Below are positions 8,367 to 16,629 of a DNA stretch of 32,747 nt, in pieces (the first letter of the stretch is position 1; each line of letters starts with the position of its first letter). Both the position numbers and the translations under genes were made by a program. The notes beneath the pieces were generated by a model. That model searched no databases and had not been told where the DNA came from. It worked only from the letters and a program-made list of their open reading frames with translations. The DNA is from Chitinophagaceae bacterium (GTDB lineage: Bacteria > Bacteroidota > Bacteroidia > Chitinophagales > Chitinophagaceae): NCBI GenBank assembly GCA_027486835.1, contig JAIXOJ010000166.1, forward strand, positions 1-32,747, read 5' to 3'.

Positions 8367-8412
8367 AAAAAAGGAGCTTAACAACAAATATTTGTTATTA
8401 AGCTCCTTTTTT
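8367..8412 (-). terminator. strong intrinsic terminator
   Basis: A 15-bp perfect stem (AAAAAAGGAGCTTAA with TTAAGCTCCTTTTTT) encloses a second small palindrome, AACAAATATTTGTT. It is flanked by A and T runs, so it can work on both strands. It lies 18 bases after the stop of the minus-strand gene ending at 8431. Confidence 0.9.
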
Positions 8413-8430
8413 CTATGCTAGATAATTAAT

Positions 8431-9735
8431 CTAAAATTTACGAACCGCTCTTACCCTTGCTTGGTTGTTTTTGTAGTAACCGAACGAAGAATTGTACATA
8501 AAGTCTAAAGTCCATGCTTGATAAACGTCAAATTCTGAAGAACTATAGTAAAAGCCTCCAGTGAAAGAGCCTAAACCTTTTGCATGTAGGTTGTTATACA
8601 TCAGTTGCAACTCATCTTTTGATGGTAGAAACCAGTCATTGTATCCATTAAATGATTGAGAACATAAGGTAGCTGCATAAGATCCAGAACCTTGGTAATT
8701 GATAATAGATGCCGTGTTGGTTTGACCTGTACCCACTGCCGTGCCTGTGGCTTTTGTGTTTAAATAACTTCCATTCCACCAAACAATTGCACCGCTTTGG
8801 TCTGTAGGTGCAGCCACAAGACCATGAGAACCTGTGGAGTCCACATAAAAAACGATTCCTCCTGCATAGCTCTGACCTAAAACCACGGTAGCTGTATTTG
8901 CTGGCGTGGTAAAACTAACCTGCGTACCATAAGCAGTTCCATTGCTATTGGTGGCATAGGCTCTTACATAATAAAGTGTATTTGCCGCTAGTCCACTTAA
9001 TGTTGTGGTATAAGTACCCGTACCTGTTCCAGAATTGACTACAGAATTAGCTATCGTTGGGTTGGCGGTCGTTGCATAACAAAAGCCTCTGTCAGTAACG
9101 GTTGCTCCACCATCAGATGTAACATTACCGCTGCACAAGGCTGTTGCTTTTGTTAATGCTGTGGCAGAAGTGGTTACAACAGTAGCTAACCCTGTACCAG
9201 TAGCGCAACCTCCCCATGTAGGTACTCCATTGCACATAGTTAGTGTTGCTCCATTTGCGCCGGCAGGAATTAACACCCATTTTGTCCCATTCCAATATTG
9301 CATATCTCCAGGGGTATTGCCTGTTGGATTTCCATTGGCGGAATGTAAAGCGTATGGAACACTCAATAATTGACCAGTACTAGTAATTGTATAGGCATTG
9401 CCACCTGTTGGGTCTATTAATGCTTTAATAAAATAATTACCGCTGCCCCAATTAATACCAGCAAGTGTACCTACTAATGGAGTGCCATTTCCGATAGTTA
9501 AACTGACCAATCCATTTGCATTAGTGGTAGGGCTTTGTTGTTCACCATATGCAACAGTTCCATTTGCAGAATCCTTCGCGATGATAATAAGCATGCCCAC
9601 TTTTGTATTGGCAATTAAATTATTACTCGCATTTCTTATAACCGCCTGATAGCTTATTTTTTGTGGCGCTTGTGCCAAAGAAGCAAACGACAATCCGAGC
9701 AGGATGGATACAATAAGGAAGGAAAAATATTTCAT
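8431..9735 (-). CDS. secreted protein with FN3-like and DUF1566-like domains
   Basis: 434 residues. The signal peptide ends at about residue 22 (FASLAQA). Residues about 24-133 (PQKISYQAVIRNASNNLIAN ... LLSVPYALHS) match the N-terminal domain common at the start of Bacteroidota surface proteins. Residues about 183-279 are fibronectin-type-III-like (SGLAANTLYYVRAYATNSNG). Residues about 286-434 resemble DUF1566/Lcl C-terminal domains (GGIVFYVDSTGSHGLVAAP, NDWFLPSKDELQLMY, YYSSSE, ARVRAVRKF). It is probably an exported surface or adhesion protein; no enzymatic role is visible. The upstream gene ends 5 bases before its ATG, so the two form an operon. Confidence 0.8.
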   Translation of the reverse strand: MKYFSFLIVSILLGLSFASLAQAPQKISYQAVIRNASNNLIANTKVGMLIIIAKDSANGTVAYGEQQSPTTNANGLVSLTIGNGTPLVGTLAGINWGSGNYFIKALIDPTGGNAYTITSTGQLLSVPYALHSANGNPTGNTPGDMQYWNGTKWVLIPAGANGATLTMCNGVPTWGGCATGTGLATVVTTSATALTKATALCSGNVTSDGGATVTDRGFCYATTANPTIANSVVNSGTGTGTYTTTLSGLAANTLYYVRAYATNSNGTAYGTQVSFTTPANTATVVLGQSYAGGIVFYVDSTGSHGLVAAPTDQSGAIVWWNGSYLNTKATGTAVGTGQTNTASIINYQGSGSYAATLCSQSFNGYNDWFLPSKDELQLMYNNLHAKGLGSFTGGFYYSSSEFDVYQAWTLDFMYNSSFGYYKNNQARVRAVRKF

Positions 9736-9740
9736 GACTA

Positions 9741-10505
9741 CTAATTTTTAATTACTCTAAAAGACTTGACGGGCTTACCGTTTTCTATAACCTCTAATAA
9801 ATAAACACCATTTGCTAATGATGCCGTATAAATAACCGTTTGATTGGTGGTGATTGGTTGACTTTTCACCAATTTTCCCCCTTCTGAATAAATGCTCAAG
9901 TAAAATTTGTGGGTAGCTGCCTCTGGTAATTGAAGGGTTAAGACGGTAGTGGTAGGATTGGGATATACATTTAGCTGACCTTCTTCCAAGTTATTTATGG
10001 AAACCTTTACTGTATTGGAATAAGTGGTTTTACCATCAATGTCAGTTTGGCGAAGTCGATAATACGATACCCCTTGTAATGGTGTATAATCCCATGTTTG
10101 GTATTGCTGTGTTGAAACGCTATTACCCTTACTGTTAAGGGCTGAACCTATTTTTCTAAACTCAGTACCGTTGGATGACCGCTCAACAATAAAATACTGA
10201 TTATTTAACTCCGATGCAGTAGCCCAATTTAGTTGTACCTGCTTGGTAGATATTACCGTAGCTTTAAAATGTACTAGCGTAATGGGTAGTTCAATAGCGG
10301 TATAGGGTTGTTGTACACCCTGAATAACTAGACCACCACTAGTATATGTTGAATACGCAATTTCTCCCACAGAGAAACTAACAGAACCTCCCATTCCTTG
10401 TGCATCACCTCCCGTGGTTATGGTATTGCTTTGCGCCTGCAAGCAATGATTACTTAACAGAACAAAGAGCACTAAATAGCTAATTGGCTTTAATAAATCT
10501 CTCAT
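9741..10505 (-). CDS. exported protein with type IX secretion C-terminal sorting domain
   Basis: 254 residues from the ATG at 10505; the longer frame from 10529 begins with TTG and is less likely. The N-terminal signal is MRDLLKPISYLVLFVLLSNH followed by CLQAQ. The middle has VQLNWATASELNNQYFIVER and YYRLRQTDIDGKTTYSN, a fibronectin-like segment common before sorting domains. The last 75 or so residues hold LNVYPNPTTTVLTLQL, NGVYLLEV and a basic end (FRVIKN), the Por secretion (type IX) sorting domain that directs export across the outer membrane. It is transcribed with the DUF1566-like protein 5 bases downstream. Confidence 0.88.
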   Translation of the reverse strand: MRDLLKPISYLVLFVLLSNHCLQAQSNTITTGGDAQGMGGSVSFSVGEIAYSTYTSGGLVIQGVQQPYTAIELPITLVHFKATVISTKQVQLNWATASELNNQYFIVERSSNGTEFRKIGSALNSKGNSVSTQQYQTWDYTPLQGVSYYRLRQTDIDGKTTYSNTVKVSINNLEEGQLNVYPNPTTTVLTLQLPEAATHKFYLSIYSEGGKLVKSQPITTNQTVIYTASLANGVYLLEVIENGKPVKSFRVIKN

Positions 10506-10703
10506 TTTCAAATTATTGAAGGGTGGCAAAATTCATTTTATCATTTGGATGTGGATAATCAATAGTTTTCGTTGTACGCAGGGGGAAACTATGTAAACAA
10601 GAGATTGATACATAGAGCTAATAACAAGTTTAAAGATATAATTTGCTAGTTGCTTTTTCGATTTTTGATGCTGTTAAAATCGTATATGAGGAGTAATAAT
10701 CGC

Positions 10704-10743
10704 AAAAAAAGGATAGACAATTTGTTGTGTGCCTATCCTTTTT
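10704..10743 (-). terminator. intrinsic terminator after the PID-CTERM-like gene
   Basis: An 11-bp stem (AAAAAGGATAG with CTATCCTTTTT) around a 16-base loop, T-rich on exit, begins 6 bases after the stop of the small gene ending at 10750. Confidence 0.88.
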
Positions 10744-10749
10744 GTACAA

Positions 10750-10965
10750 TTATTTTTCTTTATGAACGTTCGTTTCTTTTTTTCTCATTTTTGCTAACCC
10801 ATAGCTTACTCCCGCGGCCACTAAAATAGAAACACCACCATCGAAAGGTAAATCGGTTGCAGGTACGCCACCATCATCTTCTGCTCCATCTGGTTGAGCA
10901 CTTGAAATAAAAGGCAGTGCAATAAATAATAGTGATATAGAGAACACTAATAATTTTCTGTTCAT
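10750..10965 (-). CDS. small PID-CTERM-like exported protein
   Basis: 71 residues from the ATG at 10963-10965; in-frame ATGs at 10989 and 11001 would only lengthen the N-terminus. A signal peptide (MNRKLLVFSISLLFIALPFI then SSAQ) is followed by an acidic Gly-rich linker. Then come LPFDGGVSILVAAGVSYGLA and a basic tail, KMRKK. That order of a PxDGG motif, a short hydrophobic stretch and basic residues is the Bacteroidota PID-CTERM sorting signal, read here as LPFDGG. Almost the whole mature protein is the sorting tail, so its role may be as a membrane tag or peptide. It has its own terminator and precedes the type IX surface-protein operon. No sortase-like enzyme lies in the window. Confidence 0.65.
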   Translation of the reverse strand: MNRKLLVFSISLLFIALPFISSAQPDGAEDDGGVPATDLPFDGGVSILVAAGVSYGLAKMRKKETNVHKEK

Positions 10966-11164
10966 TTTATTTACTTTTAGTAACTGCATTATAATAATCA
11001 ATATTTTGCGGTAAAATTAGTGGTAAAAGTGCTTGTAGCCAATTTTTATTCACTTTTTTTTATGAAAACATCAATTCTGCATGTTTTTGTGGTCATTATG
11101 TGAATAACTTGCTAGTTTTCAACACTGACACTTTGAAAGCATTTTACCGTCAACCAATTTATTG

Positions 11165-11632
11165 TTACTTCACTTTTTCACCAAAAAGCGGGCATAAGTT
11201 TGTTTCAAACAGATGCAGTACACAGGTTACCACTCCCACAAATCTAATTTTTGACGCTTCCGTAAGCTGTATTGTCGAAAATTTTGTATTGGCTGCTTGG
11301 AAATAACGCTTCCCCCCAGCTATTTTCAAAAACCTTATCAATAATTCGTTATTGACAATTGCTAAAATAATTTTATCGGGTGCTATCTCTATACTTCGGT
11401 CAACAATAAGTATATCTCCGCAAAAAATACCAGCCCCTTCCATAGCATCGCTATTCATTAGCACAAAGAAGGTGGCCAATTTATTGATGATTAATTGCTC
11501 ATTTAAATCAATGCCTTGCTCGCTGTAGTCATCGGCGGCAGCACCAAAACCAGTTGCATCAAGCGTTCTCACCGAATGTTGGGTAAAGCTTTTTGTTCCC
11601 CGATAGCTTGATTTAAATACTTCTTCTCGCAT
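11165..11632 (-). CDS. UmuD-like S24 protein lacking both catalytic residues
   Basis: 155 residues, aligning over its length with UmuD (ATGFGAAADDYSEQGIDLNE, then ATFFVLMNSDAMEGAG, then CGDILIVDRS). UmuD is normally the self-cleaving partner of error-prone polymerase V, using a Ser/Lys dyad. Here the GDSM motif reads SDAM, so Ala63 (GCT) replaces the nucleophile. In the ELTVKRL segment, ELLIRFL places Arg100 (AGG) at the catalytic Lys. The residues at the usual Cys/Ala-Gly cleavage site read Thr-Gly. Each change is one base from the active codon, and the frame is otherwise intact. No umuC is adjacent. It could act as a non-cleavable form or a dimer partner, or be decaying. Confidence 0.75.
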   Translation of the reverse strand: MREEVFKSSYRGTKSFTQHSVRTLDATGFGAAADDYSEQGIDLNEQLIINKLATFFVLMNSDAMEGAGIFCGDILIVDRSIEIAPDKIILAIVNNELLIRFLKIAGGKRYFQAANTKFSTIQLTEASKIRFVGVVTCVLHLFETNLCPLFGEKVK

Positions 11633-11707
11633 AATGATTCCATTTTGGCTGCTAAATTATGTAGCATTTTTGAAAGAAAAGAACTTTATTTGCTAAAAAT
11701 ATTGACA

Positions 11708-12280
11708 ATGGACGTGCGGGCTTCACCACTAGATGGATTTAAATACACCCATCAAATGCTAAATGAGCGTTGGGAATACATGGTAGCATTATTACCGATG
11801 GACGGCTACACGGATATGGTCAATAACGTTAGCATTATGAGTACGGCAATACCGCTTGAAGAAAGGAAATACGTTGAAATTGTTCGTTTTAGTGCTAAGG
11901 AGGCAATGGAAGAAACCATTTTACGATGGATGCATCGTGCATTCCTAGCGCAGCCATGCATTTGTATCGCTGATGCGCAGACCGAAGGCCAATTGACTGA
12001 TGATGTTTACGCTGTAATGTATGAAAGGGTGGTAGCTTCCATTGTGGGATGCTTAAAGCCTGTTGAGCAGTACTTACTTAGCAATGACTGTTCGCCATTG
12101 TATGCGAGCTATGATGCTGGCAAATATTTACAGGATAGGAAACCCGCAACTACGCTCCCTCTTTCTTCTAATAGTCCACGCACATCACAGCATCCAGAAA
12201 TATCGCAACTGTATTTGCTTCGACGACAAACCCAGTTTGACCGATTTAGGCAATTGAGTATTTTTCATCTGGCCAAATAG
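11708..12280 (+). CDS. uncharacterised protein
   Basis: 190 residues from the ATG at 11708 (MDVRASPLDGFKYTHQMLNE). An upstream TTG at 11645 would overlap the divergent promoter region, so I reject it. The protein looks soluble, with no signal peptide and no transmembrane helix, and is rich in charged and helical segments. The last 40 or so residues are Ser/Pro then Gln/Arg-rich. I recognise no family. It is divergent from the UmuD-like gene, with 75 bases between starts. It is followed by the 2H-like and radical SAM genes on the same strand (gaps of 42 and 83 bases), so it probably starts that transcript. Confidence 0.6.
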   Translation: MDVRASPLDGFKYTHQMLNERWEYMVALLPMDGYTDMVNNVSIMSTAIPLEERKYVEIVRFSAKEAMEETILRWMHRAFLAQPCICIADAQTEGQLTDDVYAVMYERVVASIVGCLKPVEQYLLSNDCSPLYASYDAGKYLQDRKPATTLPLSSNSPRTSQHPEISQLYLLRRQTQFDRFRQLSIFHLAK

Positions 12281-12322
12281 TTAGTTAGCGTTAGTTATTT
12301 AATAATAAATGTACTGCCTCAA

Positions 12323-12910
12323 ATGAATGAACATAATATAGGCGAATACCTCTTGGTATTGCAACCACATGAAGATTTGGTGAACCGCATTATGGAAATA
12401 AAGCAGCAGTTTGCAACCGATTTTGATTGTCCGCAGGCGCTGCACTTAAAGCCACAGATAAGCATTATAAAATTTGCTCAATTTGCAATGGCGGAATGCA
12501 GATTTGTACATCGGTTGCGGAATCTAGCTGCTAGTTTTTCGCCACACCAAGTGGTACTGGATGGCTTTGGTAGCCACCCCTCACATACCATCTACATTAA
12601 GATTGGCACGATAAACGCCATCACCGACATGGCCAAACAATTGAAACAGTTACAACCTTTTCTTAAACTGGATCAACAGCATAAACCACATTTTATTACC
12701 GACTATACCGTTACACTTGCCCATAAATTATTGCCATGGCAATATGAAAAAGGATGGTTGCAATACAGCAACACACCATTTAAAGGTAGCTTTCTGGCAG
12801 ATCGCCTATTGCTGCTTAAGCGAAACGAAGGCGAAAAAAAGTACCAACAGTTGGCTGCTTTTCCATTGCTGCATCAGGCTCATAAAATAGAGCAATGCAG
12901 TCTTTTTTAG
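12323..12910 (+). CDS. 2'-5' RNA ligase-like (2H phosphoesterase fold) protein with altered active site
   Basis: 195 residues with the internal duplication of the 2H family. The first active-site motif should read like KPHITL; here it is KPQISI (Gln45, Ser47). The second should read PHLTIA; here it is DYTVTLA, so Thr129 replaces the second His. The rest is well kept (GFGSHPSHTIYIKIG; LLPWQYEKGWLQYSN). Family members hydrolyse cyclic phosphates or join RNA ends using both His residues, so this one is predicted to be inactive as such an enzyme. It lies between the unknown gene and the PA0069-type radical SAM gene, probably co-transcribed. Confidence 0.7.
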   Translation: MNEHNIGEYLLVLQPHEDLVNRIMEIKQQFATDFDCPQALHLKPQISIIKFAQFAMAECRFVHRLRNLAASFSPHQVVLDGFGSHPSHTIYIKIGTINAITDMAKQLKQLQPFLKLDQQHKPHFITDYTVTLAHKLLPWQYEKGWLQYSNTPFKGSFLADRLLLLKRNEGEKKYQQLAAFPLLHQAHKIEQCSLF

Positions 12911-12993
12911 TATGCTAAACATCTCATCTACTTAATACCTAGGTGGACACAACTAATTACCCAGCACCTACTAACGCAATCACCTAATTTTTT

Positions 12994-14061
12994 ATGGAGC
13001 AACCAATTTCGCAGGAGATAATTAAAGGCAGGGGCGCACAGATAAATCCTGCCAATAGGTTTTTAACGTTGTCTTACACCAGTGAAAACCAAGAGGCTAT
13101 TGATGAATTTACCCCTGCCAATCCTGCTACCGTATATATAGAAGATGATGCGAAGAGCATTGTGAATAAGGTAGATAGCCCCGATGTAGGCATGTTGTAC
13201 AGCATGAATCCCTACCAAGGATGTGAGCATGGATGTGTGTATTGCTATACGCGCAACAGTTTTGAATATTGGGGATGGAGTGCGGGGATTGACTTTGAAT
13301 CGAAAATTGTGGTAAAGAAAAATGCACCTGAACTGCTACGAAAGTTTTTGATGAACCCAAAGTGGGTGCCCGTGCCTATCTCGCTTAGTGGCAACACCGA
13401 TTGTTACCAACCTGCTGAGAAAAAGTTTCAGCTTACCAGAAAGATTCTAGAGGTGTGCTTGGAATTTAATCAGCCTGTAGGCATTATTACTAAGAATGCG
13501 GGCATCCTTCGCGATGCCGATTTACTGCAAAAGTTGGCTGCTAAAAATTTAGTGAGCGTATTGGTGAGCATCACTTCACTAGACGAAACATTGCGGCGCG
13601 CCATGGAGCCAAGAACAACCACAGCACTTCAGCGATTACGGGTGATAAAAGAGCTCAGCCAACGTGGTGTGAGAATGGGCGTGATGCTTGGACCAATGAT
13701 ACCCGGACTAAACGAACAAGAAATGCCACAGATTATGAAAATGGCTAGTGAAGCTGGTGCACAATTCAGTGCCTATACCTTTATCCGTTTAAATGGGGCG
13801 ATTAAGTTGATTTTTCACGATTGGTTGTATAAAAGCTTTCCTGACAAGGCGGACAAAGTGTGGCATTTAATAGAGCAAGGACATGGCGGTAGGGTAAATG
13901 ACAGCCGCTTTGGAGTTCGGATGCGGGGCGAGGGAGTGATGGCTGATTTGGTGAACCATCAATACAAGCAGTATAGCAAAAAATACGGACTCAACCACGA
14001 ACGTTGGGAGTTGGACTCAACCCGTTTTTTTAGACCTGGCGCACAAGGTGTGTTGTTTTAA
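12994..14061 (+). CDS. PA0069-family radical SAM protein (SplB-like)
   Basis: 355 residues. The iron-sulfur motif is CEHGCVYC (Cys77, Cys81, Cys84; CxxxCxxC) preceded by MNPYQG, as in the PA0069/SplB-like group. The radical SAM barrel continues with PISLSGNTDCYQPAEKKFQL, VGIITKNAGILRDADLL and VLVSITSLDETLRRAMEPRT. A C-terminal part ends at FFRPGAQGVLF. It should bind a 4Fe-4S cluster and cleave S-adenosylmethionine to make a radical. The substrate is not known for this family; relation to spore photoproduct lyase has suggested nucleic acids. The start at 12994 is ATG. It is the last gene of a three-gene plus-strand run and converges with a histidine kinase 40 bases on. Confidence 0.9.
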   Translation: MEQPISQEIIKGRGAQINPANRFLTLSYTSENQEAIDEFTPANPATVYIEDDAKSIVNKVDSPDVGMLYSMNPYQGCEHGCVYCYTRNSFEYWGWSAGIDFESKIVVKKNAPELLRKFLMNPKWVPVPISLSGNTDCYQPAEKKFQLTRKILEVCLEFNQPVGIITKNAGILRDADLLQKLAAKNLVSVLVSITSLDETLRRAMEPRTTTALQRLRVIKELSQRGVRMGVMLGPMIPGLNEQEMPQIMKMASEAGAQFSAYTFIRLNGAIKLIFHDWLYKSFPDKADKVWHLIEQGHGGRVNDSRFGVRMRGEGVMADLVNHQYKQYSKKYGLNHERWELDSTRFFRPGAQGVLF

Positions 14062-14101
14062 CCCTGATTTGAAAGGAAAAAAGTATAGGAAAAGAATCAA
14101 G

Positions 14102-15766
14102 TTAGCTATCGCCAATGGTAATGCGCTCGGCTGGACTATCGTTGAATACAATAGTGAAAGTGGCACCTTCATCGGGGCGGCTATCTACATGGATGCTGCC
14201 ACCCAAGGATAAGATTTGTTGTTTAGTAATGAAAAGCCCTATGCCCCTTGCATCGTCATTTTTATGAAAGGTCTGGTGCATAGAAAATATTTTATGACCA
14301 TAAAGGGCTAAGTCGATGCCTTGGCCATTGTCTTTACAAATGAGGTGAATGTGTCCATGTTCATTTTTGTGGGTAGAAAAATGAATCTTAGGATTTCGGG
14401 TTGATGAACGATATTTTATGGCATTCGTAAGTAGATTTAAGAAAATGCTTTCTAGGTATATTTTAGGGTAGTCGATTGCTGTACAGCCCTCGAAATTGTA
14501 GGTTACGTCTGCCTTAGTGGATAGTATTTGCGCACCTAGCGAATCTATTTGGCTCTTTAATACTGTTTCAAACTGTAGGGTATGCCATTGTTGGTTGTTA
14601 TTGATGTTTAATACTTCGCCCAAATCGGTAATCGTTGCATTGAGCTGGGCAGCTACTTTGAATACCATTTGCAATAATTGTTCTTTCCTGTCTGGTTCAT
14701 TGCTGCGCTGGTAAAGACCAATGAGGCTATTAAGGCTGCTTGTATGCGACCGTAAATTGTGTGACACAATATTGGTAAAGCTTTGCAGCAACCCTCTTTT
14801 TCTCTCCAATCGATTGTTCAATTGCTCCATTTGCTCAATCGTACTCCGCAACTGTAACTGGTTTCGCCGAGACAAAGTAATGTCCTTGGTAATAGACAAA
14901 ACCCCTGCTACCTCATTGGTTATATTGGTTAGCGGTACTAGTCTCATTTCAAAATAACTATGTCCCTGGGTTTCTGTATTGGCTTCCACCTCATAAGTAA
15001 TGGATTCACCAGAAGCAAAAACCGATTGAATACTTTTGATAAATAAGTCTGTGTGTGTATGGTTGGGAAATACTTCATCGGGTCTTTTTCCAATCATGGC
15101 TTTTGCCGATGTATCCGTTACAGATGCAAGCGAGTCATTGATATATTGGTAGGTAAGGTTTTTGTCCATCATCACAATTACATCAGGATTGTGATTGATC
15201 AATGCGGTTAGCAGGGCTTCATTGTCCCTCAGTTTTTTGTTAGCCGACTCTAGGGCTAACGTTTTTTCATGAATAATTTGGTTCAGTTGGTAGCTATTTT
15301 TCAAGGTAAGTACCTGAGGAAATAACCGATAGAATATCACTACAGAGGTGGTGGATAAAAATGCAGTTCCTACCCAGAGATAACTACTGAATGGTTGCCA
15401 TTGCTGAACTGAAAAACCAATGGTTTGTACCAAAAAAGCCATGCTGCAAGTGGCTAACAAGGCTGCGAAAAGCAAGTATAATTTTTTAAGGGGTGTTTCT
15501 CTTTTTCTAGTTACATAATACAAAATCATCGAGGCGATTACCAAAAATGAAATGCCGATGTTGATAAAAGATAATTGTGCCAACTGCTGTGTACCTATAC
15601 TGAAGAATACGTCAATAAACCCATACGCATATGGTAAGCTAGGGAAAGTAAGGATTGACGAATAAAGGGAAATAGATAGGATTACCATGCGAACTAAATT
15701 GAAATTATCTTTGAAATATACTTTTGAAAAAAAACCAAAAGCCTCAATTGGCAGGGGAAAAATCAC
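14102..15766 (-). CDS. membrane sensor histidine kinase with PAS domain
   Basis: 554 residues from a GTG at 15766; an internal ATG at 15688 would still keep most of the membrane part. Residues 1-150 or so carry about four hydrophobic helices. A short coiled segment (155-185) leads to a PAS domain at about 181-297 (NHNPDVIVMMDKNLTYQYIN). The dimerisation helix has the phospho-acceptor His336 in NIVSHNLRSH. The ATPase domain has the N box (Asn448, NLLTNAIKY), G1 (Asp479, DNGQGI) and G2 (RGIGLF). No receiver domain or response regulator is adjacent, so it is an orphan kinase. The signal is unknown. Confidence 0.9.
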   Translation of the reverse strand: MIFPLPIEAFGFFSKVYFKDNFNLVRMVILSISLYSSILTFPSLPYAYGFIDVFFSIGTQQLAQLSFINIGISFLVIASMILYYVTRKRETPLKKLYLLFAALLATCSMAFLVQTIGFSVQQWQPFSSYLWVGTAFLSTTSVVIFYRLFPQVLTLKNSYQLNQIIHEKTLALESANKKLRDNEALLTALINHNPDVIVMMDKNLTYQYINDSLASVTDTSAKAMIGKRPDEVFPNHTHTDLFIKSIQSVFASGESITYEVEANTETQGHSYFEMRLVPLTNITNEVAGVLSITKDITLSRRNQLQLRSTIEQMEQLNNRLERKRGLLQSFTNIVSHNLRSHTSSLNSLIGLYQRSNEPDRKEQLLQMVFKVAAQLNATITDLGEVLNINNNQQWHTLQFETVLKSQIDSLGAQILSTKADVTYNFEGCTAIDYPKIYLESIFLNLLTNAIKYRSSTRNPKIHFSTHKNEHGHIHLICKDNGQGIDLALYGHKIFSMHQTFHKNDDARGIGLFITKQQILSLGGSIHVDSRPDEGATFTIVFNDSPAERITIGDS

Positions 15767-16156
15767 AGTATTACACTAGAGGAAACATTAAATAGGTGCT
15801 AAACAACCGCATAGATATCGTTTAGTAAAAGTGTGCATCGGAAATTGAACTTACCTGCACCGCACTATAAATACAGCTAACGTTTTGGTTGTAAGAGGAT
15901 TCGATAACTATTTAATCAAGCATCAAAACTAGTGGAAAAATTCATTCTGCATTTTGTTGTTTTTGCATAAGAAATGGAATGGCTACTTGTTAGCTGGTAT
16001 GTAAAGTTGCATTTGCCTTTGCACATGAGTAAGCACAAACAATTAAGTAGAATTTAATTACACACGCTCGGCTAAAAAATGTACGTAGAGTGGGCGGTGC
16101 ATAGGATATTTTAATGAGGATAAAAATCGTGAATGAACATCCAAATAGCATTAAGT
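15767..16156. other. intergenic region without visible gene
   Basis: AT-rich sequence upstream of the kinase. I see no open frame or clear hairpin before the first attC-like repeat that begins near 16157. Confidence 0.4.
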
Positions 16157-16280
16157 TTCATAATTGCAATATTCCTGATAATCTATTCATCATCAAAATT
16201 TATAGCTTCATAAAAATTTGCAAATAACTGGGATTGGGAAATTCTAATTAAAATGCTCTAATGAACATTTAGACTAGCAG
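16157..16280 (-). repeat. cassette-boundary repeat R1 (attC-like family)
   Basis: It shares with R2-R4 the block ATAATTGCAATATTCC, then CTATT, then AAATTTATAGCTTCATAA, then ATTTGCA. Its right end GAACATTTAGACTAGCAG matches R2. It lies 3' of the YoeB-type toxin gene with respect to the gene strand. Unlike R2-R4, I cannot pair its two ends, so it may be decayed or recombined. Confidence 0.6.
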
Positions 16281-16297
16281 AATAGGAACAAAGACCT

Positions 16298-16343
16298 AAG
16301 CGAAAGGCAGAAGCGGCACGCTTGTGCCAGCGAGGGGGGTAAG
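16298..16343. repeat. GCGAAAGGCA element, copy 1
   Basis: GCGAAAGGCAGAAGCGGCAC followed by GCTTGTGCCAGCGAGGGG; contains a perfect hairpin GGCAC-GCTT-GTGCC. It lies 6 bases after the toxin stop codon. A close copy is at 17645-17690. It may be an intergenic repeat of the genome or the 3' flank of the cassette. Confidence 0.6.
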
Positions 16344-16348
16344 ATAAA

Positions 16349-16627
16349 TTACTTATCACTATAGTGTCCAAAGCAAGAAACAAGGAAAAGTACTCCTTTA
16401 TCGAACTTATAAATTAATCGGTGTTTATCAGTAATTCTTCTTGAATAATAACCAGTTAGGTCTCCTTTTAAGGCTTCTGGTTTTCCTATGCCCGAAAGTG
16501 GGTTAAGTGGTGCCTGTAAAATGTCAATGATTAAATCCCAAACCTTAGCTAGTAGTTTATTATTTTCTGTTTTTAGTTGGGCTATATCCATTCTAAATTG
16601 AGTAGAAAGTTCAATAAGCATAAGCAC
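16349..16627 (-). CDS. yoeB: YoeB/Txe-family ribosome-dependent mRNA endonuclease toxin
   Basis: 92 residues from a GTG at 16625-16627; an ATG at 16621 gives 90. The YoeB core is clear: LIIDILQAPLNPLSGIGKPE then ALKGDLTGYYSRRI, then TDKHRLIYK and a C-terminal GHY. The catalytic set of E. coli YoeB (Glu46, Arg65, His83) corresponds to Glu51, Arg70 and His88, all present. YoeB toxins cut mRNA in the ribosome A site and are held inactive by a partner. The partner here is not a YefM/Axe protein but the 255-residue protein encoded 2 bases upstream. This is the last gene in a minus-strand run of cassette-like units. Confidence 0.93.
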   Translation of the reverse strand: MLMLIELSTQFRMDIAQLKTENNKLLAKVWDLIIDILQAPLNPLSGIGKPEALKGDLTGYYSRRITDKHRLIYKFDKGVLFLVSCFGHYSDK

Positions 16628-16629
16628 AT

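Noticed and set aside
8137-8430. A gene between GH2 and the DUF1566-like gene
   Set aside because: No open frame with protein-like content; only a palindrome and a terminator are visible.
11645-11707. TTG-initiated N-terminal extension of the 190-residue protein
   Set aside because: It would overlap the short divergent promoter region; an ATG at 11708 in the same frame is more natural.
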